Below, piece by piece: positions 1-6,220 of a stretch of DNA of 10,713 nucleotides. This stretch comes from Thauera sp. (GTDB lineage Bacteria; Pseudomonadota; Gammaproteobacteria; Burkholderiales; Rhodocyclaceae). The stretch spans positions 12,165-22,877 of the forward strand of contig DMCZ01000157.1 in the NCBI GenBank assembly GCA_003446655.1, read 5' to 3'. The position numbers were made by a program, and so were the translations under genes. How positions within the stretch are numbered: position 1 is the first letter of the stretch; each line of letters starts with the position of its first letter. Below the pieces are notes generated by a model. That model worked only from the letters and a program-made list of their open reading frames with translations. It had not been told where the DNA came from and searched no databases.

Positions 1-318
1 GTTCATGTGCACCGTCGGGCAGTGCGGATTGCGCGGGTGCAGCACCAGCGACACGCCCATGGCCTCGAAGCGGCGCCCGGCCAGTTCGGGGCGGTGCGCG
101 GTGGCTGACGCAGGCATGCCGTCGCCCATCACGTGCGAGAAGTTCACCCCGCCGCGCTCGAAGAAGTTGCCGTCCTCGATCACGCGCGTGAGTCCGCCAC
201 CCCCACCGGGGCGCTCCCAGCCGTCGCTATGGAAGACCCGTCCGTCGAAGGCCTGGAGACGCTCGACGATCTGCTGCTGTAGTCCGGTGAACCAGGGTTT
301 GACGGCGCGCGGGTCCAT
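1..318 (-). CDS. hemF: Oxygen-dependent coproporphyrinogen III oxidase, N-terminal part (runs off left edge)
   Basis: HemF converts coproporphyrinogen III to protoporphyrinogen IX by oxidative decarboxylation of two propionates, using O2, in the cytoplasm (haem synthesis). The first 106 residues are visible; the family is usually about 300 long, so roughly two thirds lie outside the window. Seen: a glycine run at 38-42 followed by LTRV, GGVNFSHV at 56-63, the block MPASATAHRPELAGRRFEAM at 68-87, and HPRNPHCPTVH at 94-104. H94 and H104 align with histidines implicated in metal binding and catalysis in E. coli HemF. The ATG (316-318) directly follows the purD TGA (319-321) with no base between them, and no strong ribosome binding site is evident, so translation is probably coupled to purD. 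The family is not in doubt. Confidence 0.95.
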   Translation of the reverse strand, partial: MDPRAVKPWFTGLQQQIVERLQAFDGRVFHSDGWERPGGGGGLTRVIEDGNFFERGGVNFSHVMGDGMPASATAHRPELAGRRFEAMGVSLVLHPRNPHCPTVHMN

Positions 319-1596
319 TCAGATCTTGCGTCCGATCGCGCGATGGCCGATGTCGCGGCGGTACTGGCGACCCTCGAACAGGATGCCATCGGCGATCTCG
401 TATGCACGCTTCTGCGCAGTGCGGACGTTGTCGCCGAGCGCGGTGACGCACAGCACGCGGCCGCCCGCAGTGACGACCTGGCCGTCCTTCATCGCAGTGC
501 CGGCATGGAAGACGTGCGCGTCTTCGAACTCTGCAGTTGGCAAGCCCGTGATGACGTCGCCCTTGCGCGGGTTCTCGGGGTAGCCGGCGGCAGCGAGCAC
601 GACGCCGAGCGCGAAGCGGCGATCCCACTCGGCCTCGGTCTGATCGAGCTTGCCGGCGATGGCGGCTTCGATCAGGTCGGCGAGATCTGTCTTGAGTCGC
701 ATCATGATCGGCTGCGTCTCGGGGTCGCCCATGCGGCAGTTGAATTCGACCACGCGCGGCTTGCCGTCGGCGTCGATCATCAGGCCGGCGTAGAGGAACC
801 CGGTGTAGGGCAGGCCGTCGGCGGCCATGCCGGCCAGCGTCGGGTTGATGATCTCGCGCATCACGCGTGCGTGCACGTCGGGGGTGACCACTGGAGCGGG
901 CGAGTAGGCGCCCATGCCGCCGGTGTTGGGGCCCTGATCGCCGTCCTTGAGGCGCTTGTGGTCCTGGCTGGTGGCGAGCGCGAGCGCGTTCTTGCCATCG
1001 GCCATGACGATGAAGCTCGCCTCCTCGCCTTCCATGAACTCCTCGATGACCACGCGTGCGCCCGCGTCGCCCATACGGTTGTCGAGCAGCATCATGTCGA
1101 TCGCCGCGTGCGCCTCGTCGGCGGTCATCGCCACCACCACGCCCTTGCCCGCAGCCAGGCCGTCGGCCTTAATGACGATCGGCGCGCCCTCGGCCTCAAT
1201 GTAGGCGTGCGCTGTGGCGGCATCGGAGAAGGTCTGGTACTTGGCGGTGGGGATGTTGTGGCGGACGAGGAACTGCTTGGCGAAGTCCTTCGAACTCTCG
1301 AGTTGTGCGGCCGCCTTGGTCGGGCCGAAGATCGGCAGGCCAGCGGCGCGGAAGGAATCGACCACGCCGGCGGCGAGCGGCGCCTCGGGGCCGACCACGG
1401 TGAAGGCCACCTGCTCGCGTTTCGCCAGTTCGACGAGCACCGGGATGTCGGTGATCGGCGCGTTCTGCAGCAGCTTCTCGGCAGCGGTGCCAGGGTTACC
1501 CGGCGCGACCAGCACGCGGGTGACCTTGGGCGACTGGGCGAGTTTCCAGGCCAGCGCGTGTTCGCGGCCGCCGGAACCGATGACGAGGACTTTCAT
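319..1596 (-). CDS. purD: Phosphoribosylamine-glycine ligase (GAR synthetase)
   Basis: PurD joins glycine to 5-phosphoribosylamine with ATP to make GAR, the second step of de novo purine synthesis, in the cytoplasm. The 425 residues match the usual size. Seen: N-terminal motif VLVIGSGGREHALAWKL (3-19), PGNPGT (32-37), VVGPEAPLAAG (68-78), the ATP-grasp segment IKADGLAAGKGVVV (142-155), EEFMEGEEASF (185-195), QDHKRLKDGDQGPNTGGMGA (211-230) and the metal-binding ATP-grasp end VEFNCRMGDPETQ (283-295). The C-terminal domain is complete. The frame stays open upstream, but MKVLVIG at 1596 is the family start and has GGAG a few bases before it. purD follows purH by 34 bp and abuts hemF, so all three are probably on one mRNA. 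No odd residues noticed. Confidence 0.97.
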   Translation of the reverse strand: MKVLVIGSGGREHALAWKLAQSPKVTRVLVAPGNPGTAAEKLLQNAPITDIPVLVELAKREQVAFTVVGPEAPLAAGVVDSFRAAGLPIFGPTKAAAQLESSKDFAKQFLVRHNIPTAKYQTFSDAATAHAYIEAEGAPIVIKADGLAAGKGVVVAMTADEAHAAIDMMLLDNRMGDAGARVVIEEFMEGEEASFIVMADGKNALALATSQDHKRLKDGDQGPNTGGMGAYSPAPVVTPDVHARVMREIINPTLAGMAADGLPYTGFLYAGLMIDADGKPRVVEFNCRMGDPETQPIMMRLKTDLADLIEAAIAGKLDQTEAEWDRRFALGVVLAAAGYPENPRKGDVITGLPTAEFEDAHVFHAGTAMKDGQVVTAGGRVLCVTALGDNVRTAQKRAYEIADGILFEGRQYRRDIGHRAIGRKI

Positions 1597-1630
1597 GTGC
1601 TGCTCCGAATCTCTGCTGGGGTGGTCGTGC

Positions 1631-3220
1631 TTAGTGGCGGAAATGCCGGAAGCCGGTGAAGACCATGGCGATGTTCTGCTCGTTGGCGGCGGCGATGACC
1701 TCTTCGTCGCGCATCGAGCCACCCGGCTGGATCACTGCGGTGGCGCCGGCCTGGGCGAGCACGTCGAGGCCATCGCGGAAGGGGAAGAAGGCGTCCGAGG
1801 CGACCACGCAGCCGGTGATCTGCAGGCCGGCGTTCTCGGCCTTGATCTTGGCGATGCGGGCGGAGTCGACGCGGCTCATCTGGCCGGCGCCGACGCCGAC
1901 AGTCATGCCGTCCTTGCAATACACGATGGCGTTGGACTTGACGTACTTGGCCACGCGCCAGGCGAACAGCATGTCGCGCATCTCGGCTTCCGTCGGCGCA
2001 CGCTGGGTGACGACCTTGAGGTCGGCGATCTGGATGCGGGCTTCGTCGGCGCTCTGCACCAGCAGGCCGCCTCCGACACGCTTGTAGTCGAAGGCGCCGG
2101 CGGGTTGGCCAAGCGGGCAGGTGAGCACGCGCACGTTCTTCTTGCTGGCGAGCAGCTCGAGCGCGTCGGCGGTGTAGGACGGGGCGATCAGCACTTCGAG
2201 GAACTGCGCCGACACGGCCTCGGCCGCGGCGCGGTCGACTTCGCCGTTGAAGGCGATGATGCCGCCGAAGGCCGAAGTGGGGTCGGTGGAGAAGGCCTTC
2301 CTGTAGGCCTCGAGCGGGCTGGAGGCGACCGCTACCCCGCAGGGGTTGGCGTGCTTGATGATGACGCAGGCCGCGGCCGAGCTGTCGAAGGCCTTCACGC
2401 ACTCCCACGCCGCGTCGGCGTCGGCGATGTTGTTGTACGACAGCTCCTTGCCCTGCAGCTGGGTGTAGCCGGCGATGCCGCCCTCGGCCGCACCGGGCTG
2501 GCGGTAGAAGGCCGCGCTCTGGTGCGGGTTCTCGCCGTAGCGCAGGTCCTGCACCTTGTCGAAGGCAAGCTGCAGACGCTCGGGGTAGGTCTGCAGCGAC
2601 ACGTCGCCGGCCTCGTTGGTGACGAGCGCGGTGAGGTAGTTGGAGATCGCCGAGTCGTAGCGCGCGGTGTGGGTGAAGGCCTTCACCGCGAGCGCGAAGC
2701 GGGTCTTGTGGCTGAGCTTGCCGGCGTTGGACTTGAGCTCCTCGATGATGCAGCCGTAGTCCTCGGGGTCGGTGACGATGCCGACGCCGCCTTGTTCATT
2801 GCCATGGTTTTTGGCCGCGGCGCGCACCATGGTCGGGCCGCCGATGTCGATGTTCTCGATCGCGTCTTCCAGCGTGCAGTCGGGCTTGGCCACGGTCTGC
2901 TGGAAGGGGTAGAGGTTCACCACCACGAGGTCGATGCGGCCGATGTCGTGGGCCGCGATCGTCTCCATGTGCTCGGCAAGGTCGCGGCGGGCGAGGATGC
3001 CGCCGTGCACCTTCGGATGCAGGGTCTTGACGCGGCCGTCGAGCATCTCGGGGAAGCCGGTGTGCTCGGAGACGTCGGTGACCGGAAGGCCGGCTTCGCG
3101 CAGCAGGCTGGCGGTGCCGCCGGTCGACAGCAGCTTGATGCCGAGGGCGGAGAGTTCGCGCGCGAAGTCGAGCACGCCGCGTTTGTCGGAGACGCTGATC
3201 AGGGCTTGGGTGACGTTCAT
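1631..3220 (-). CDS. purH: Bifunctional AICAR transformylase / IMP cyclohydrolase
   Basis: PurH carries out the last two steps to IMP: formylation of AICAR with 10-formyl-THF, then ring closure. The 529 residues are typical. The N-terminal MGS-like cyclohydrolase domain (about 1-150) shows SVSDKRG (9-15), STGGTA (32-37), RVKTLHPKVHGG (63-74), NLYPF (102-106) and IDIGGPTMVRAAAKNH (124-139). The transformylase domain shows LRYGENPHQSA (226-236), KELSYNNI (258-265), IIKHANPCGV (287-296) with the catalytic Lys289-His290 pair, DPTSAFGG (313-320), SNAIVY (429-434), SDAFFPFRDG (475-484) and the C-terminal IQPGGSMRDEE. The open frame reaches 3421, overlapping fis, but MNVTQALISVSDK is the family start. 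Its ribosome binding site is weak (AGG near the ATG). It lies between fis (115-bp gap) and purD (34-bp gap). Confidence 0.97.
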   Translation of the reverse strand: MNVTQALISVSDKRGVLDFARELSALGIKLLSTGGTASLLREAGLPVTDVSEHTGFPEMLDGRVKTLHPKVHGGILARRDLAEHMETIAAHDIGRIDLVVVNLYPFQQTVAKPDCTLEDAIENIDIGGPTMVRAAAKNHGNEQGGVGIVTDPEDYGCIIEELKSNAGKLSHKTRFALAVKAFTHTARYDSAISNYLTALVTNEAGDVSLQTYPERLQLAFDKVQDLRYGENPHQSAAFYRQPGAAEGGIAGYTQLQGKELSYNNIADADAAWECVKAFDSSAAACVIIKHANPCGVAVASSPLEAYRKAFSTDPTSAFGGIIAFNGEVDRAAAEAVSAQFLEVLIAPSYTADALELLASKKNVRVLTCPLGQPAGAFDYKRVGGGLLVQSADEARIQIADLKVVTQRAPTEAEMRDMLFAWRVAKYVKSNAIVYCKDGMTVGVGAGQMSRVDSARIAKIKAENAGLQITGCVVASDAFFPFRDGLDVLAQAGATAVIQPGGSMRDEEVIAAANEQNIAMVFTGFRHFRH

Positions 3221-3335
3221 CGTGGTGCCTGGTACGAAGATGGAGGAGATCGGAGCGACGGTTCGTGCTTGAAGTTGAGCGGGTGCCTTGTACGGGGCGC
3301 GGCCAGTGCGCGGTGCTGCGTGTTCGAGGGCGGCC

Positions 3336-3575
3336 TCAGAGCAGTTCGTAGTCGGTGAGCTTGCGCCGCAGCGTGTTGCGGTTGATGCCGAGCATGTCGG
3401 CCGCCACGGTCTGGTTGCCATTGGCGCGCCGGAGCACGAACTCGAGCATCGGGCGCTCGACGTTGCGGATCACCATGTCGTGGATGGCGGCCGGCTTCTC
3501 ACCGTCGAGGTCGCGGAAATACTGGTCCAGCGTGCGGACGACGGCGTCCGCGATTTCGTTGCTGCGGCTGGTCAT
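3336..3575 (-). CDS. fis: Fis-family nucleoid-associated DNA-binding protein
   Basis: Fis is a small homodimeric nucleoid protein that bends DNA and activates stable-RNA promoters in growing cells. At 79 residues it lacks part of the N-terminal arm of the 98-residue E. coli protein, the arm known for the recombination-enhancer role; short forms are common in betaproteobacteria. Seen: a central dimerisation helix around RPMLEFVLRRANGNQ (41-55) and a C-terminal helix-turn-helix, TVAADMLGINRNTLRRKL (56-73), the most conserved part of Fis and of NtrC-type C-terminal domains. The ATG overlaps the dusB stop in an ATGA junction (3572-3575), and AGGA lies 9 bases before the start, inside dusB. This predicts translational coupling to dusB, the same pairing as dusB-fis in E. 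coli. Confidence 0.95.
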   Translation of the reverse strand: MTSRSNEIADAVVRTLDQYFRDLDGEKPAAIHDMVIRNVERPMLEFVLRRANGNQTVAADMLGINRNTLRRKLTDYELL

Positions 3576-4606
3576 GCTGCAAGTTCCTGCGGGTAATCGG
3601 CCTGCTCGTCCGCCTCGTAGCGCAGGCGCGCATCAGCCTCGGCGAGCTGGCCGAAGAAGTCGTCCACCGCGGCGAGCTGGGCCGGGATGTCGGGGATCTG
3701 GTTCATCGCGCGGCGGAAGGCCGCCGAGCCGACCAGGCCCTTGGTGTACCAGGAGATGTGCTTGCGCGCGATCTTCACGCCGCGGTCGTCGCCGTAGAAG
3801 GCGTAGAGGTCGGCGAGGTGCTCGCGGCAGACCTGGTGGATCTCGCTCACCAGCGGCGGGGGCAAGAGCTCGCCGGTGGCGAGGAAATGCTCGATCTCGC
3901 GGAAGATCCACGGCCGGCCCTGGGCCGCGCGCCCGATCATGACGCCATCGGCACCGGTGTAGTCGAGCACGTACTTCGCCTTCTGCGGGCTGGTGATGTC
4001 GCCGTTGGCGATCACCGGGATCTTCACCAGCGTCTTGACGTGGGCGATGGTGTCGTACTCGGCTTCGCCCATGTACTGGTCGGCGCGGGTGCGGCCGTGG
4101 ATGGCGATCGCGCGGATGCCGGCGTCCTCGGCGATGCGGGCGACCATGGGGGCGTTCTTGTTGGCGCGGTTCCAGCCGGTGCGGAACTTGAGCGTCACGG
4201 GCGTATCGGGCACGGCCCTGACCACCGCCTCGAGGATGCGCGCGACCAGCGGCTCGTCCTGCATCAGCGCCGAGCCGGCCATCACGTTGCAGACCTTCTT
4301 GGCCGGGCAGCCCATGTTGATGTCGATGATCTGGGCGCCGTTGTCGGCGTTGTACTTCGCTGCCTCGGCCATCATCGCCGGGTCGGCGCCGGCGATCTGC
4401 ACCGAGATCGGATCGACCTCGCCGGTGTGGTCGGCGCGGCGGCGGGTCTTCTCGCTGCCGTAGAGCAGGGAGTTGGAGGTGACCATCTCGGACACGGCGA
4501 CGCCTGCGCCGAGTTTCTTGCACAACTGGCGGAAAGGACGATCCGTCACCCCGGCCATGGGGGCGACGAAGAGGTTGTTGCGCAAGGTGAAGCCGGCGAA
4601 CTGCAT
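3572..4606 (-). CDS. dusB: tRNA-dihydrouridine synthase B
   Basis: DusB is an FMN-dependent, NADPH-using enzyme that reduces uridines in the tRNA D-loop to dihydrouridine (U17 in E. coli). The 344-residue protein shows the whole TIM-barrel family pattern: FVAPMAGVTDRPFRQL (13-28), EMVTSNSLLYG (40-50), VQIAGADP (69-76), IIDINMGCPAKKV (93-105) with the catalytic cysteine C100, the IHGRTRADQYMGEAEYD block, then IPVIANGDI and the FMN phosphate-binding region ADGVMIGRAAQGRPWIF. A helical C-terminal domain follows. The DusB subgroup is chosen from the adjacent fis and the motif set. No strong ribosome binding site precedes the ATG; a TAAAAT element 28-33 bases upstream suggests a promoter with a short leader. 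The last 4 bases overlap fis. Confidence 0.95.
   Translation of the reverse strand: MQFAGFTLRNNLFVAPMAGVTDRPFRQLCKKLGAGVAVSEMVTSNSLLYGSEKTRRRADHTGEVDPISVQIAGADPAMMAEAAKYNADNGAQIIDINMGCPAKKVCNVMAGSALMQDEPLVARILEAVVRAVPDTPVTLKFRTGWNRANKNAPMVARIAEDAGIRAIAIHGRTRADQYMGEAEYDTIAHVKTLVKIPVIANGDITSPQKAKYVLDYTGADGVMIGRAAQGRPWIFREIEHFLATGELLPPPLVSEIHQVCREHLADLYAFYGDDRGVKIARKHISWYTKGLVGSAAFRRAMNQIPDIPAQLAAVDDFFGQLAEADARLRYEADEQADYPQELAA
3585..3588 (-). promoter_or_regulatory. Ribosome binding site of fis inside dusB
   Basis: On the minus strand AGGA lies 9 bases before the fis ATG and within the last codons of dusB. With the ATGA overlap it fixes the fis start at 3575 and supports termination-reinitiation coupling. 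Confidence 0.6.
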
Positions 4607-4633
4607 GGTCTGATGGGGAAGCGAAAACGCGGC

Positions 4634-4639
4634 ATTTTA
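4634..4639 (-). promoter_or_regulatory. Candidate -10 element of the dusB-fis-(purHD-hemF) unit
   Basis: Reading the minus strand, GGGTAAAAT lies upstream of dusB, with TAAAAT close to the sigma70 -10 consensus. Transcription starting about 7 bases downstream would give a leader of roughly 20 bases before the dusB ATG. I see no good TTGACA-like -35 at 16-18 bases, so this may be a weak or activator-dependent promoter. The same nine bases occur in the metN promoter in this window, which supports a real motif. Inference only. Confidence 0.45.
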
Positions 4640-4804
4640 CCCTATCGACCCTGCGCGTGCGCTTGGTGGGGCGAGTGTGCAACACGCTGGCGCAGGGAGG
4701 GGCGCGGCGGATGGCCGATCGTGGCGCGGCTGACCCTGCGTGTGGTGATGAGGCGCAGGGGCTGAAGCAGGGCTGGGGGTTCGCTGGCAATACCTTCTGG
4801 TGCT

Positions 4805-5953
4805 TCAGGACTCGCTCGTCTTCTGCAGGGCCTGTTCGAGGTCGGCGATGAGGTCGTCGGTGTCCTCGATGCCCACTGAGACTCGGAGCAGGTCGAGCGG
4901 GCAGCGCGTGCCGGGGCCCTCGATCGGGCCGCGATGCTCGATCAGGCTCTCGACCGAGCCGAGCGAGGTTGCGCGGCGGAAGATCCTTACGGCGCCGGCG
5001 ACCCGGCGTGCGGCATCCTCGCCGCCTTTTACGCGCAGCGACAGCATGGCGCCGAAGCCACCGTCCATCTGGCGGCAGGCGATGTCGTGGCCGGGGTGCG
5101 AGGGGAGACCGGGGTAGAGCACGGCGAGCAGCGCCGGGTGATGCTCGAAGTACTGCGCGATGCGCAGCGCCGAGGCGGCGGCAGTGCGCACGCGGGGAAA
5201 GAGCGTGCGCAGTCCGCGGTTGAGCAGCCAGGCCTCGAAGGGGCCGAGCACCGCGCCGGCGGCGGCGCGGGCGGTCTTGATGCGCGCCCAGAACTCGTCG
5301 CGGGCGCGGGTCACCAGCACGCCGGCGACTACGTCGGAGTGGCCGTTGAGGTACTTGGTGGCCGAGTGCATCACCACGTCGGCGCCGAGCGCGAGCGGAC
5401 GGGTGAACACCGGCGTGGGTACCGTGGAGTCGACCACCAGGCGGGCGCCGGCGGTGTGGGCGAGCTCGGCGGCGCGGGCGATGTCGAGAACCTCCCAGGT
5501 CGGGTTGGCGGGCGTCTCTGCCCACACCAGGTCGGCCGGGTGCTGCAGCAGCGCGGCGAGTTCGTCGGCATCGGCGTAGAAGTCGAGGGCGATCTGCCAG
5601 TTGGTGGCAAAGCCGATCATCCAGTTGCGCAGCGACCAGTACATGTCGTGCGGGGCGACGATGCGCGCGCCGGGTTTCAGCGCCAGCAGCGCCGCCGAGG
5701 CCGCAGCCATGCCGGAGGCGAACAGCGCCGCTTCGGCGCCGCCTTCCAGCTCGCACAGCAGCGCCTCTGCGGGATCGTAGGCCGGGCTGGCGTCGCGCGC
5801 GTAGATCCGGCCACCGGGCAGGCTACCGTCCGCGGCGCGCTCGAAGGTGGTCGCCATGTGGATCGGCGGCACGATGTCGCGGTGCGGCATGGTGGGCGCG
5901 CCCATGCCCTGGGCGGCGAGGGTGGCGGGGGAGAGCGTGTCGTCGTGCTGCAT
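4805..5953 (-). CDS. PLP-dependent trans-sulfuration enzyme (cystathionine gamma-synthase/beta-lyase family)
   Basis: This 382-residue protein belongs to the Cys/Met-metabolism PLP family (fold type I, cytoplasmic), whose members make or split cystathionine or sulfhydrylate activated homoserine. Seen: YAR at 51-53 (phosphate-contacting Tyr/Arg region), FASGMAA (78-84), ETPANPTW (146-153), VVDSTVPTPVFTRPLALGAD (173-192), SATKYLNGHSDVV (197-209) with the PLP-binding Lys200, and LLRVSVGIED (355-364) with the substrate-carboxylate Arg357. Two family signatures are altered: the usual NPT after Y-x-R reads SPA, and the YGGT block reads YWSL (105-108). These look like a subfamily rather than damage. 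The start is chosen for AAGGA 9 bases upstream; the open frame continues only antisense to metN. Divergence from metNIQ suggests methionine or cysteine metabolism. The exact reaction (MetB, MetC or sulfhydrylase) cannot be decided. Confidence 0.88.
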   Translation of the reverse strand: MQHDDTLSPATLAAQGMGAPTMPHRDIVPPIHMATTFERAADGSLPGGRIYARDASPAYDPAEALLCELEGGAEAALFASGMAAASAALLALKPGARIVAPHDMYWSLRNWMIGFATNWQIALDFYADADELAALLQHPADLVWAETPANPTWEVLDIARAAELAHTAGARLVVDSTVPTPVFTRPLALGADVVMHSATKYLNGHSDVVAGVLVTRARDEFWARIKTARAAAGAVLGPFEAWLLNRGLRTLFPRVRTAAASALRIAQYFEHHPALLAVLYPGLPSHPGHDIACRQMDGGFGAMLSLRVKGGEDAARRVAGAVRIFRRATSLGSVESLIEHRGPIEGPGTRCPLDLLRVSVGIEDTDDLIADLEQALQKTSES

Positions 5954-5962
5954 GATGCGCAG

Positions 5963-5967
5963 TCCTT
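5963..5967 (-). promoter_or_regulatory. Ribosome binding site of the PLP trans-sulfuration enzyme
   Basis: AAGGA on the minus strand stands 9 bases before the ATG at 5953. It decides this start over the long open frame that continues upstream antisense to metN. Confidence 0.65.
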
Positions 5968-6085
5968 GCGGGCGAGAGGCGTTGAAGATGGTCAGCCGAG
6001 GATCGGCGCGGCGGGGTCGGGGCAGCATGGGGCGGACCCGCCGGGTGAGGCGAAGGCTCGTACGCGTCTGGGACATTCGCCGGCA

Positions 6086-6107
6086 AGCCCGCTGCTGCGG
6101 CGGGGCT
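6086..6107. repeat. GC-rich hairpin with REP-like flank in the divergent intergenic region
   Basis: AGCCCGC (6086-6092) pairs with GCGGGGCT (6100-6107) around a 7-base loop, with one bulged G. Together with the preceding TTCGCCGGCA it resembles, from memory, REP-type palindromes of the form TCGCGGGCAAGCCCGCTCC known in Pseudomonas and other proteobacteria. It is a single copy here and has no T-tract, so it is not a canonical terminator. Confidence 0.35.
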
Positions 6108-6145
6108 CGCGCTTTCGGCTGATCGTCTCGGGGTTGCGAGAGCCT

Positions 6146-6160
6146 ACAAGCTCGAGTTGT
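6146..6160. promoter_or_regulatory. Imperfect palindrome at the metN -35 (possible operator)
   Basis: ACAAGCTCGAGTTGT is an inverted repeat: ACAA and TTGT flank the perfect CTCGAG core, with one extra G on the left. It ends on the first base of the proposed metN -35. Its position suits a repressor or activator site for methionine control. I cannot match it to a known MetR, MetJ or SahR motif, and a chance palindrome is possible. Confidence 0.3.
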
Positions 6161-6189
6161 TGGTGTCGAGTCGGCGGCGCGGGTAAAAT
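6160..6189 (+). promoter_or_regulatory. Candidate sigma70-type promoter of metNIQ
   Basis: TTGGTG (-35, 6160-6165) and TAAAAT (-10, 6184-6189) are separated by 18 bases. A start near 6196 would leave a leader of only about 25 bases before the metN GTG. That leaves no room for a methionine riboswitch or attenuator on this transcript, so control would have to act on initiation. Confidence 0.6.
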
Positions 6190-6220
6190 CGCAAGCTTTT
6201 TTCCAGCTCGGACGCCTTCC

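Noticed and set aside
343..1659. Plus-strand open frame of 438 codons antisense to purD
   Set aside because: Composition is an artefact of the complementary purD codons; no ribosome binding site or motifs.
1214..3358. Long plus-strand open frame (714 codons) antisense to purH and purD
   Set aside because: High GC leaves few stops in antisense frames. The minus strand encodes full, motif-complete PurH and PurD here, and the antisense translation is Gly/Asp/Val/His-rich with no recognisable family.
3633..5756. Minus-strand 707-codon open frame across dusB and the PLP gene
   Set aside because: Arg/Pro-rich out-of-frame translation of two real genes on the same strand.
6126..6141. Hairpin TCTCG-GGGTTG-CGAGA as a terminator
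   Set aside because: Only 5 bp of stem and no T-tract; it lies upstream of the metN promoter where no gene ends.
4934..6220. Upstream extension of the metN frame, giving a 771-codon open frame
   Set aside because: The extension is antisense to the PLP enzyme. MetN starts with its family N-terminus at the GTG at 6221, downstream of a good promoter.
5954..6220. SAM or methionine riboswitch, or Met-rich leader peptide, in the divergent gap
   Set aside because: I see no conserved riboswitch core or Met-rich short reading frame, and the best metN promoter leaves only about 25 bases of leader.
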